A DNA stretch of 28,453 nucleotides from a virus: the IMG/VR virus record IMGVR_UViG_3300047550_005214, positions 1 through 28,453 of that record. The stretch is one strand, 5' to 3'. Shown one piece after another: positions 17,401 to 24,349 of this stretch. Position 1 is the first letter of the stretch. Each line of letters starts with the position of its first letter. The position numbers and the translations under genes are program-made. The notes below the pieces were generated by a model that was not told where the DNA came from, did no database searches, and saw only the letters and a program-made list of their open reading frames with translations.

Positions 17401-19730
17401 TCACACAAAATCGTTATTGTATTATCGAAATGATATTGACCAGCGTTAGCTGGATTGTCATAATTTACATAAGTTTTCACTTGGTTGAAACCTCCATAAT
17501 CATTAAAATATTGGTGTTTTAAGTTAAAAAGGTTCAATCTTTCTGTGAGAGTCAAATCAAACGAAAGTTTTAATTTATTTACATTTTGATTATTCATACC
17601 CTCAACAGGATTTCCCGTTCTTTGAGCAGCATTATTTTCATTGACTCCGGCAATCAACCTTTGGACAGAAGTCTGTCCAGCAACCATGTTACTTCCAGCG
17701 GTCTGATTGTCACACATAGTTTCGGCAACTTGTTGGGTTAGGAAGTTGGTTGAGTAATATTTGAACCATGGGTCATTAGCACAGTATGAAGTATCAAATA
17801 AATTACCATAAGAAACTGGGTTTGGAGTATTAACAAGTAAACTTAAAGAAGTTGTTTTCAGAGATTCTTCCACGAAAGCTTGAACATTTGGGTTCGATTC
17901 AGGTGTTTCGTTAGTACATGAACATAACTCACAATCAGGATAAGTTATGGTTGGAAGGGCAATATTCTTAAATGGATTCCCAAGTGAATTGAAAATGTCT
18001 TTGAAGGATGGTGGTTTTTTACAGGATATACTTACAAATGGTATTGCATCAATAACCTTACAAATAATATAAACGAACCATGCCAAAGTGCCGTAAACAA
18101 AGGTGATCAATATTTTAAGAATTGGCCATAAAAAAGCCAAGATATGAACAACTATCATCAACGGAATCAACAACAATGTGATGAAGGTGAAGAAAAAATT
18201 GAATAAAATAAAAATCAAATCAAAGTTTTTGACCGCATCATTTGTTGGGAACTTGTTGTTTGTTGAGTCGCAAGTAGATTCTGATATTTCTTTAATACCT
18301 AAAAATCTCCCTCTGTTCAATCCATTGTGATACCCATCCATGAATTGTGAAACAGTATAGACTTTATTGTAGGAGAATTGGTAGAACTTATCTTTACAGT
18401 CAATAGAATCCTGAATCATTTGATTACCTAAAGTTGTACCAGTTTTTCCGTAATCATTCCAATCCAATGAAAACGCATAGGAATTTTGTAGTGCTTGGTA
18501 TTGTGTAGATCCTGTTGGAAATGTTGTGTAAGGGTCAATCGTGGAATTTGTCCATCCATATTCCCTAATATTAGGAACCAAATAATACCCTCGTTTGACT
18601 TGTTCCCCCAAGTCAGGGTTTTGTTCCCACTTTACTTTGAACCTGTATTTTGCTTTAGTTGGAATACCTACATTCGGGTCTAACGAAATTGATCTTTCGC
18701 CAAATTCATTTGTAACGATATATTCTAAATTCATTGGAAGATCCACTAACCAAGCACCGTTCTCGTCGATGACTTTAGCACCTCCATCAAATTCATAAGT
18801 TTCCAAAACAGGTCTTCCATCAGAGTCTTGTCCAACTGTTTGTCTTATACATAAAATCTCTCCAGGTCCCGATACCAAGTCACAAAGATTTCCCGCTTCT
18901 GTAGATGGTTTACAATTTTTTCGTAGTACTCTCGAGTCAGGTGCGGAAACAACTGATCCCATGAAAACTGCGGTCGGTTGAATGTCGATATTCGCATCGT
19001 CTCTCAGATCAAAATCAACTCTATTAATTGCTATCTGACAAACTTCAGGTTGACCCCAAAGTGGTGAAACATCAACTACGGCTTGGAGTTTTATTATCTG
19101 TGGAAGTGAATTCAAATCAGGTGAAGCTTTGAAACTGTTTCCATTCAGTTGGTTCTCGGAAGCCCTCCCCATTCTTATTAAGTCCTGAGGTGTCAAACTG
19201 AATTCACCAATGTCAGAAAGATCTGCATCCATGAAAACTGTCTGTGTACCTAAAGGTACTCCCATAATCATATAGTCTCCGCTATCGTTTGTCCTAACGG
19301 TGTATTTGTAATACTTGTCATATACCGATACAACAGTTGGGTTAGTAAGAACGTCATTCCTTGATGGGAATGTTCCAGTTGGTACATGGGAAGAATATGA
19401 CTTCTCGTACGGTAATAGATTGTATCTATAACCATCCTCGTTATTCTGATTAGTAGACTTATAAGGGTAAAGTGTGGAAATTATCTCGTTGTTCTCATCT
19501 TCTTCTTGTAGCGGAACAAATACTGATACTCTTACATTAGGAAGACCAAAGCCACCGTTAGCCGTTACACGACCAATGATGACCCCGTAGTCGGCACAGT
19601 TTCTTGTATAGATATCCTGACTCTGAATTTTCAAAGAAAGGATTTCAAGAAAATCAAACTCTTGATCTATTTGAACATTGATTGTCTGATCTGACCCAAC
19701 TTGTGTCTTAATTCTATACGAATTACCCAT
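14454..19730 (-). CDS. Giant baseplate/tail protein with hydrophobic block
   Basis: At 1758 residues this is the largest gene of the window. Residues about 48-175 resemble a carboxypeptidase-regulatory-like beta fold (VIIGRVTANGGFGLPNVRVS at 50-69, then NDSGDYMIMGVPLGTQTVFM at 148-167) with an insertion in the middle. Residues 503-565 are almost wholly hydrophobic (FDLIFILFNFFF, LIPLMIVVHILAFLWPILKI, GTLAWFVYIICKVI), enough for two or three membrane helices. A short Cys cluster follows (C570, then C600, C603 and C605 in DCELCSC). The remaining 1100 residues are Ser, Asn, Tyr and Phe-rich and probably beta-structured. It follows gp25 and gp6 homologues, the place of gp7 in T4 (1032 residues), but no clear similarity to gp7 was seen. 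The TATTTAT motif is 14-22 bases before the ATG. Confidence 0.75.
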   Translation of the reverse strand: MGNSYRIKTQVGSDQTINVQIDQEFDFLEILSLKIQSQDIYTRNCADYGVIIGRVTANGGFGLPNVRVSVFVPLQEEDENNEIISTLYPYKSTNQNNEDGYRYNLLPYEKSYSSHVPTGTFPSRNDVLTNPTVVSVYDKYYKYTVRTNDSGDYMIMGVPLGTQTVFMDADLSDIGEFSLTPQDLIRMGRASENQLNGNSFKASPDLNSLPQIIKLQAVVDVSPLWGQPEVCQIAINRVDFDLRDDANIDIQPTAVFMGSVVSAPDSRVLRKNCKPSTEAGNLCDLVSGPGEILCIRQTVGQDSDGRPVLETYEFDGGAKVIDENGAWLVDLPMNLEYIVTNEFGERSISLDPNVGIPTKAKYRFKVKWEQNPDLGEQVKRGYYLVPNIREYGWTNSTIDPYTTFPTGSTQYQALQNSYAFSLDWNDYGKTGTTLGNQMIQDSIDCKDKFYQFSYNKVYTVSQFMDGYHNGLNRGRFLGIKEISESTCDSTNNKFPTNDAVKNFDLIFILFNFFFTFITLLLIPLMIVVHILAFLWPILKILITFVYGTLAWFVYIICKVIDAIPFVSISCKKPPSFKDIFNSLGNPFKNIALPTITYPDCELCSCTNETPESNPNVQAFVEESLKTTSLSLLVNTPNPVSYGNLFDTSYCANDPWFKYYSTNFLTQQVAETMCDNQTAGSNMVAGQTSVQRLIAGVNENNAAQRTGNPVEGMNNQNVNKLKLSFDLTLTERLNLFNLKHQYFNDYGGFNQVKTYVNYDNPANAGQYHFDNTITILCDPDSLSNFTTGRVLSFQNPFNSLDPNTDKGPINFSGFTSVVGTAKNISSIHVQYADPDNPNNNLSTSYVVDQPADVIENCYVGAVTAVTGDEWYYTDCDGVYHSGTTPVVGAICVSSLYEYQGVSVTSATCSVPKFLKYNRAKSDCEYYQVITAMTYSNFAANCPSVFTGQKSLNERYIGGAYYMWENTGIDSSLLGTITETYGPTYVTRPFYAFDDFQSVVVVFLQRGVDPNSVRQKTKVDISRLFGQPYGSVEVESRYKLNIPIQKGLVLPRHNQFATNESNPNDPIFFDSYSFQPGSNYSGYTTNMHSNYSSLDSTSINTFQVSSSNSFSRLNSPKISVNNSGLGPFVKAETSVNAFAKASYPQVDRQPYFNSVLNAMGDSWWGAFGYYYSNVGPGKKMNGYWDDEYLEGGSYFYASSERIGGGAGVYGYRPSSYVYFSPAYSTGTTLQVLPATQKIVMRTDRLPTSTSRTTNFENTYVLHQNLNMSFYFISDEGVVEGYEDTTSSFLIGNAQEVTSQFEEQFQSTFSCQGLVPLKCYSGDSENFGVYPTTNDCYKKTVIKGGCYVFVSKVILSLPNDFKQLGEFKARTRVNFAACRGVFGLSFINNWVNGVLYHFPFRNLRFFKSPLDPVDPNGPYNTFCKQTLLLHNTNNFYYRATPYNGTNFIGRSRTDTKFRRNEKEIMFPTTILDMGPRDAFTQEITLNADFYGYNMTNMKSTTYQDTSDLLNLFIVSRQINSSWLANLLQLGDGSINSFFSRNKDKVDGDFAQMISINSEIGVQSFNFEAYTAQSGSSTNNPFFVGQDRSKQPVFGVFYSSDTQTRDLITPRRLIRNDEVPYNVAVYDYLGSQSQSVPFYSWTTQDSNTIFGTEDNDWRTSAIQKSNYQSLNRTDIMSNYFMGENPKADFMKGYIYNRSNILFSPGTEAQAYQFEGDKNTPDSPSYDPVNTNTYFTVGLPFHFYFGLGVGKTALNRFAKKYLD
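18036..18224 (-). other. Coding segment for 2-3 predicted membrane helices
   Basis: This segment covers residues 503-565 of the giant tail protein, about 63 residues with almost no charges, only one Lys in the centre and one near the end. No other protein of the window has a comparable block. Confidence 0.75.
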
Positions 19731-19743
19731 TAAGAGACTTTTT

Positions 19744-19752
19744 TGATAAATA
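19744..19752 (-). promoter_or_regulatory. TATTTAT motif upstream of giant tail gene
   Basis: TATTTATCA on the coding strand, 14-22 bases before the ATG at 19730, in a 90-base gap. It is flanked by AAAC and AAAAAAG, much like the copy at 10881. Confidence 0.35.
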
Positions 19753-19820
19753 GTTTAACCCCCATTTTCTAAGGAAAAAGCACTTAATCTAATAATAGTT
19801 CAAGGGACGTAAAGATAAAC

Positions 19821-21659
19821 TTAAGAGAACTGAACGTTTTGGAAGTTCTTAACTCTCACCGTGATATCCTTTTGTGGATATCTGATTTGATAAACCTGAT
19901 TTGGTTGTGCAAATATTGTATCGTCTACAGGTAGAATCTGTTTTGTAATTGGGTCTTTATAAGCCATCGATGTTTGTGATGATGAGTATTGACCACCAAC
20001 CTCATTGAATACATCGACTGCCGTTACAGTGATTACTCCGTTTTCATCTTGTATGATACTATTGAGTTGTGATAGATAAATGTTCTGACCAAGATTTCTA
20101 ATTTGTGGATCCAAGAATGCAGATATTTTATTCACAATGTTAGTTACAACTTGTCCTTGGTTTTGTGTTGAGTCTAATACGACTGATATATCTATACTCA
20201 AGTCTATAACTTCTGCTGTCTCTATCGAAATATAGTCATTCATCATTCTATAGTTGGACAGATAGTTGGCTAAGTTTTGTTTAAGAGTGTTTGAAACCAC
20301 TGAGGTCAACTTTCCTGAAGTGTCGTAAGACAATATTTGAACATTAATCTTATTGTTGTTTTCAGTAATTGCTACTTTTGCTGGTGCTCCGAATTGAGAT
20401 GGCATTTTTCTTATGATTGCTTCATAATCATTTACCGTCACGGCTCTGTTTTGTGATGAGAAGTTGAATGATACATAGTTTCTGGCCTCTTCTATAGTGG
20501 GTTGTCCTGCACCTCCAATCGCGGCGGTCACGTTATTACATCTTAGAGATCCTACAACTTGTTGGTTAATGTTCTCTGAAGGACCGTTTACAAAAAAGGT
20601 TACAGTTCCTATTTGATTGATGACATTTGTACCCACATTTGTAGACAATCCACCACCTGTCCTATATTGGATAAACAAAGTAGTATTTGCCTTTAGTGCG
20701 GAACCCAAAGACATGTTGTTTTGGTAAAGCTGGAGGTTAAGAGGAACTCCTAAAGTTGTAAACTGATTTAGAGCATCTTGTGAGGTGTTTGTTCCTCCTC
20801 CAAATGTCATTTTTAAAAATCCTTCGGGTGTATATTCAGTTATGAATCTGTCTTGAGTTTGGATATATCTTCCAACTTTGATACCTGGTTGGTCTGAAAC
20901 CTTTGTTGGGTCCTCGATGAAAATTCTATCTTCGGCTAATGCATCGACTTCATACCATCTATTTTGCAAACCCAAGAACTCATTCACAGTAGGTACTGAT
21001 GTGTAACTTGTACCATCCTTAAGTAGAACGCTCGTAACACCCAAAACATTCTTTTCAGGAAGAAATATTTCTAAGAATGGTCTCACATCACTTGGTCCGA
21101 TTACTCTTTTGAAAACTTTAGTAAGTCCATTAACAACAACCTCTCTTTTAGTTATAGTGTAGTTAACTAACCTATTACTTGAATCAAAGTTTGGAATTTT
21201 AAGTCTATTCGGAAATCCCTGAGAGTTATACGGTGACGCAAAATCTATATCGTCAACATTTTCAAATACTTGACCTGCACCCAAAACTTGTGATCCTCTT
21301 CTGAGTTGTCCCAAATATCTTTCATCCTCTTTATCACCCAAAGCAGGAACCGTAATTGAAAAATCTACAAGAGCAACAGAAGGTCTTTGTCCCGGTAATT
21401 TCAGACCATAAGTTCTGGCGATATTATAAATTGAAGACCTTTGCTGTGCGTATTGTAATACTGTCTCTTGTATACTTCTATCGATGTGATAGTGTAAATT
21501 ATCTGCAACCGCCGCGTTCAAATCCAAGAATACTGAGAATACAGAAGCGTCGTTGAAATTTTGGATAAGCTCAGGATAATAAGTTCTTACATATTGTATA
21601 AGTTCCTGTCTTATTCCTTCAAAATCTCTCGTAGTATATGATATCTTACGGTTGGCCAT
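19821..21659 (-). CDS. Baseplate wedge protein, gp6-like (baseplate J family)
   Basis: This 612-residue protein begins MANRKISYTTRDFEGIRQEL, a typical opening of T4 gp6/baseplate J proteins, followed by FNDASVFSVFLDLNAAVADN and HYHIDRSIQETVL. The C-terminal part carries the usual gpJ-like pattern around PTIEEARNYVSFNFSSQNRA and VNDYEAIIRKMPSQFGAPAK. T4 gp6 has 660 residues, so length fits. In T4 it forms the inner ring of the baseplate wedge and drives sheath contraction. The ATG at 21659 is five bases after the gp25-like stop. The order gp25 then gp6 is conserved in many contractile tail clusters, which supports the call. The family identification is from remembered motif similarity. Confidence 0.85.
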   Translation of the reverse strand: MANRKISYTTRDFEGIRQELIQYVRTYYPELIQNFNDASVFSVFLDLNAAVADNLHYHIDRSIQETVLQYAQQRSSIYNIARTYGLKLPGQRPSVALVDFSITVPALGDKEDERYLGQLRRGSQVLGAGQVFENVDDIDFASPYNSQGFPNRLKIPNFDSSNRLVNYTITKREVVVNGLTKVFKRVIGPSDVRPFLEIFLPEKNVLGVTSVLLKDGTSYTSVPTVNEFLGLQNRWYEVDALAEDRIFIEDPTKVSDQPGIKVGRYIQTQDRFITEYTPEGFLKMTFGGGTNTSQDALNQFTTLGVPLNLQLYQNNMSLGSALKANTTLFIQYRTGGGLSTNVGTNVINQIGTVTFFVNGPSENINQQVVGSLRCNNVTAAIGGAGQPTIEEARNYVSFNFSSQNRAVTVNDYEAIIRKMPSQFGAPAKVAITENNNKINVQILSYDTSGKLTSVVSNTLKQNLANYLSNYRMMNDYISIETAEVIDLSIDISVVLDSTQNQGQVVTNIVNKISAFLDPQIRNLGQNIYLSQLNSIIQDENGVITVTAVDVFNEVGGQYSSSQTSMAYKDPITKQILPVDDTIFAQPNQVYQIRYPQKDITVRVKNFQNVQFS

Positions 21660-21664
21660 TTATC

Positions 21665-22126
21665 TTAAATATTGATTATTATAAAATCACTGCTTGCAAA
21701 AGCTGCGTCCTGAACCGAATATTCTATCTTAACTTTTGCGGTATATTCAGCGGTACCTTTTCCTGGATATTTGTAGATTGAGGATTGAGCTTCATCAACA
21801 ACATATTGATCTTCCGTTTCTTCTGCGGGATCCAAAGGTTCTATCGAAATTTTATCTAGTATTAGGTTCGGAATATACTTTTCTACGTTAGCTCTGATAT
21901 CGGATTCAATTGCGTCAAAAGTTAATCCATCAAATGGTTCGAAAAGAAATTCATACAATCTAGTTCCGAAGTCCGGTAGAAAATATCTTGACCCTTTTCT
22001 TGTTAGTAAAAGATTTATTAGGTCAGCACGTATTTCTTGATTGGCGGTATTGGTAAGCTCCAAATAATCACCCGTCAAAGAATTACGAAAAGGAAAATTT
22101 ATACCATATGTAGTACCATTACCCAT
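21665..22126 (-). CDS. Baseplate wedge protein, gp25-like
   Basis: This 153-residue protein has the gp25/GpW-type core at residues 36-66: NLLLTRKGSRYFLPDFGTRL followed by YEFLFEPFD. This stretch with the RxGxR and FGTRLY motifs is characteristic of the T4 gp25 and type VI TssE family, a wedge component where sheath assembly begins. T4 gp25 has 132 residues; here about 20 extra residues lie in the second half (EEDQ-type acidic part, around 100-110). It is followed after five bases by the gp6-like gene, as is common. The TATTTATG motif starts five bases upstream of the ATG at 22126. Confidence 0.88.
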   Translation of the reverse strand: MGNGTTYGINFPFRNSLTGDYLELTNTANQEIRADLINLLLTRKGSRYFLPDFGTRLYEFLFEPFDGLTFDAIESDIRANVEKYIPNLILDKISIEPLDPAEETEDQYVVDEAQSSIYKYPGKGTAEYTAKVKIEYSVQDAAFASSDFIIINI

Positions 22127-22130
22127 ATAG

Positions 22131-22139
22131 ACATAAATA
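22131..22139 (-). promoter_or_regulatory. TATTTAT motif upstream of gp25-like gene
   Basis: TATTTATGT on the coding strand, directly upstream (5-13 bases) of the ATG at 22126, inside a 21-base gap. It is closer to the start than the other copies, so it could not be a -10 element giving a normal-length leader here. Confidence 0.3.
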
Positions 22140-22147
22140 TACTTGCT

Positions 22148-22345
22148 TTATTTTTCAATTAAAGTAATACTTCCCCTCTCGTGTTTCGGTTGATACGGAC
22201 AGTGTCTACATCCGTTCCCGCAACAAAACCCTCTTCTTATATGAAATTGTTCGGTCATAACTTTACGACCGTTTTCCATATAAAAATCAGAAGGGAGAAG
22301 TTCTTTCTTCTCCCCCTGATTATTTTTCTTTATTTCTTCAGACAT
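22148..22345 (-). CDS. Small DUF5522-like Cys-rich protein
   Basis: This 65-residue protein holds the sequence MTEQFHIRRGFCCGNGCRHC followed by PY near residues 30-51. This matches my memory of the DUF5522 family, small proteins widespread in Bacteroidetes and also in some eukaryotes, with an invariant CCGxGCRHCPY. The function is unknown; four cysteines and a histidine suggest a metal site (zinc or iron-sulfur). The N-terminal 25 residues are charged. Its start is in a TAATG overlap with the ribonucleotide reductase stop, so the two are probably translated together. It is likely host-derived. It could be an electron-transfer or assembly helper for the reductase, but that is only inference. 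Confidence 0.72.
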   Translation of the reverse strand: MSEEIKKNNQGEKKELLPSDFYMENGRKVMTEQFHIRRGFCCGNGCRHCPYQPKHERGSITLIEK

Positions 22346-24207
22346 TACGCCATTACGATTTCACAAGCACCTCCCGCACAAGCAACTTCGCCAGAAAGGT
22401 CGGTGTTATCGTCTACTTCAACAATTTTTGAAAGGTCAACGTCCTTGAGAGTTTCCATCAACTCTTCGTATTTTTCTTTAGTACAATCTTCAAACGGAGC
22501 TTGGATGTATGTTCCACCGTCATAAGGTAGAACTGATAGTCCGTTGTAGTGTTCTCTATTTTCCCACATCCACTCTCCAACTGCCGGCCACTCGTGTTCT
22601 CTGATTGAGATTGTTGCCGATACGTTGTGAGTGTTACTTCCTGATCTGTGTCCGCCTTTAACCCATTCAAGGTGTACCTTTTTAACTCTCTCCAATAGTT
22701 GAATTGGTGATTCGTTTCTTAGGATTGATCCTTCAGGTGCTTTTTGTGGTATTCCAATTACCGCTGTGTCATGTGGTCTGAAATATTCATCTTCAATTAG
22801 TTCAGGATGGTTATTGAGTAGGTAAGAATAGATTGCTTCATTCTTTCCGACTCTAACTCTTCTGATATAATATTCATTGTGCCATGCATGGATACCTGAA
22901 GATGTTCCCAAAGTAAGTGAAGTTGTACCTGCTGGTTTTACAGTTGTACATCTTGCAGCTTTGTTGATACCAAGAATGTTTGCAACTCTTTCGTTTTCTT
23001 CTTTAACAACTTTAGCCGCCGCTTTCATGTTCAAACCAAGAACAGCACCTGATCCGATACCTGTCATTGAGATTCCAACAAGAGCGTCTTTCTCTGTTGT
23101 TCTTTGCCAAATTGGTCTGAGATAGTGAAAGTCTGTGTATCCTGCTTGTAGTGTTCCGATGAACGCCGCCGCCTTTACTCTTGCCTCATAATCTTCTTGA
23201 GATACTACGTTAGAAACGTTCACCTCAGTAAGGTTACAGAATTGGAAAGGACGAAGTGCGATTTCACAACAAGGATTAGTTCCCCAATCTTTATCGTTAC
23301 TCAAATAGATACCAGGTTCACCAGCGCCACTTGCTTCGATTCTCTTCCATAGATCCATAAAGTATTCTTTATCAATCTTATGTCTCATTAGAGTTACAGA
23401 GTTATTAGCTCTACCTCTTTGTGGGTTGTGTTCCCACCAATGACCACTCTTACAACCAATCATCTCATCATCAGATGCTGAGAAGAGAGAGATAAGAGCC
23501 GCTCTTCTGATACCACCAGCAAGAACAGCGTCAGCGATATGACAAACCATATCATGAACTTCAATTGGTCTTAGTTTTTCTCCATCTTCCTTTGAATCCA
23601 AAATACCCTCAAGTTTGATGAGACATTCTTTCAAAGGTTGAGGACCAGGTGCTTTTCCTCCTGATGTTACAAGACGTGCACCTTTTGGTCTGATATCTGA
23701 AAAATCAAATTCAATTTTTGAACCACCGAAGAAGTAAGATTTGATAAGAACCTTAACGGCATCTGCCCATCCTTCAATGGAGTCTGCAACTAACCATCTT
23801 CTACCTCTTTCCTTATTCGGTTTTCTGATTTCAGGAAGTAATTCAACGTGATGTTTTTGTACTGAGTAACCAACTCCTGTTCCACCTAATAGTAGGAACA
23901 TGATTTCTGAGAATACTCTCCAATCGTCAACGGGTGCAAATGCACAGTTGTAAATTCTGTTAGGAGATATTTCAATTGGTTTTCCTGCAAATTGCATTGA
24001 TCTCATTGATGGGAGAACTTGTTTCTTGTAAACATACATGTAGTTCTCACGGATTTCTTTTTCTAATTGGGGATACTTTTTGATGTGCATCTCCATGTTT
24101 CTTGTTACGAGCTCTTGCCAAGTCTCTCTTCTCTTCAACTCAGGAGTATACTTAGCGTATTTCATATACACTGTAATGTCCGAGAGTATTCGGTTTGAAA
24201 TGTCCAT
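22345..24207 (-). CDS. nrdJ: Adenosylcobalamin-dependent ribonucleotide reductase (class II)
   Basis: This enzyme reduces ribonucleotides to deoxyribonucleotides for phage DNA synthesis, using vitamin B12 to make a thiyl radical. The 620-residue protein fits the monomeric class II type (Lactobacillus leichmannii RTPR). The matching features are YNCAF with C88 as one redox Cys; the active-site NxCxE as NPCCE (N311, C313, E315); a second redox Cys C324, eleven after C313 exactly as in RTPR (C408/C419); KPAGTTSLTLGTSSGIH at 424-440; and a C-terminal CAGGAC with C610 and C615, the CxxxxC pair that regenerates the active site (RTPR C731/C736). It is about 120 residues shorter than RTPR. No nrdA/nrdB genes are present in the window. 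The start at 24207 follows a 142-base gap with a stem-loop and no Shine-Dalgarno sequence. It is TAATG-coupled to the DUF5522-like gene. Confidence 0.92.
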   Translation of the reverse strand: MDISNRILSDITVYMKYAKYTPELKRRETWQELVTRNMEMHIKKYPQLEKEIRENYMYVYKKQVLPSMRSMQFAGKPIEISPNRIYNCAFAPVDDWRVFSEIMFLLLGGTGVGYSVQKHHVELLPEIRKPNKERGRRWLVADSIEGWADAVKVLIKSYFFGGSKIEFDFSDIRPKGARLVTSGGKAPGPQPLKECLIKLEGILDSKEDGEKLRPIEVHDMVCHIADAVLAGGIRRAALISLFSASDDEMIGCKSGHWWEHNPQRGRANNSVTLMRHKIDKEYFMDLWKRIEASGAGEPGIYLSNDKDWGTNPCCEIALRPFQFCNLTEVNVSNVVSQEDYEARVKAAAFIGTLQAGYTDFHYLRPIWQRTTEKDALVGISMTGIGSGAVLGLNMKAAAKVVKEENERVANILGINKAARCTTVKPAGTTSLTLGTSSGIHAWHNEYYIRRVRVGKNEAIYSYLLNNHPELIEDEYFRPHDTAVIGIPQKAPEGSILRNESPIQLLERVKKVHLEWVKGGHRSGSNTHNVSATISIREHEWPAVGEWMWENREHYNGLSVLPYDGGTYIQAPFEDCTKEKYEELMETLKDVDLSKIVEVDDNTDLSGEVACAGGACEIVMA

Positions 24208-24242
24208 GTTTTTGTGAATTTTTGTAAAGTTAAATTTATTAA

Positions 24243-24298
24243 AAAATCGGGGATTTTAAATGATAAATATAGGTCTATCATCTAACGGACCCGATTTT
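24243..24298 (-). terminator. Stem-loop, possible terminator between helicase and reductase
   Basis: A perfect 9-base stem (24243-24251 with 24290-24298) encloses a second stem (24260-24265 with 24276-24281) with a 10-base loop. On the coding strand the outer stem ends in CCCGATTTTTT, so it has the run of T expected of an intrinsic terminator, although the outer loop is long. The inner stem contains the TATTTAT motif. It may end the helicase transcript, restart transcription for the reductase, or do both. Confidence 0.5.
24261..24269 (-). promoter_or_regulatory. TATTTAT motif upstream of nrdJ
   Basis: TATTTATCA on the coding strand, 54-62 bases before the ATG at 24207, inside a stem-loop. 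The last four bases pair with upstream bases (TGATAG). Confidence 0.35.
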
Positions 24299-24349
24299 GA
24301 ATAAAAAAATCGTTGTTTTTTTTAAGTTTTTTTTCAAACAAGGAGATAT

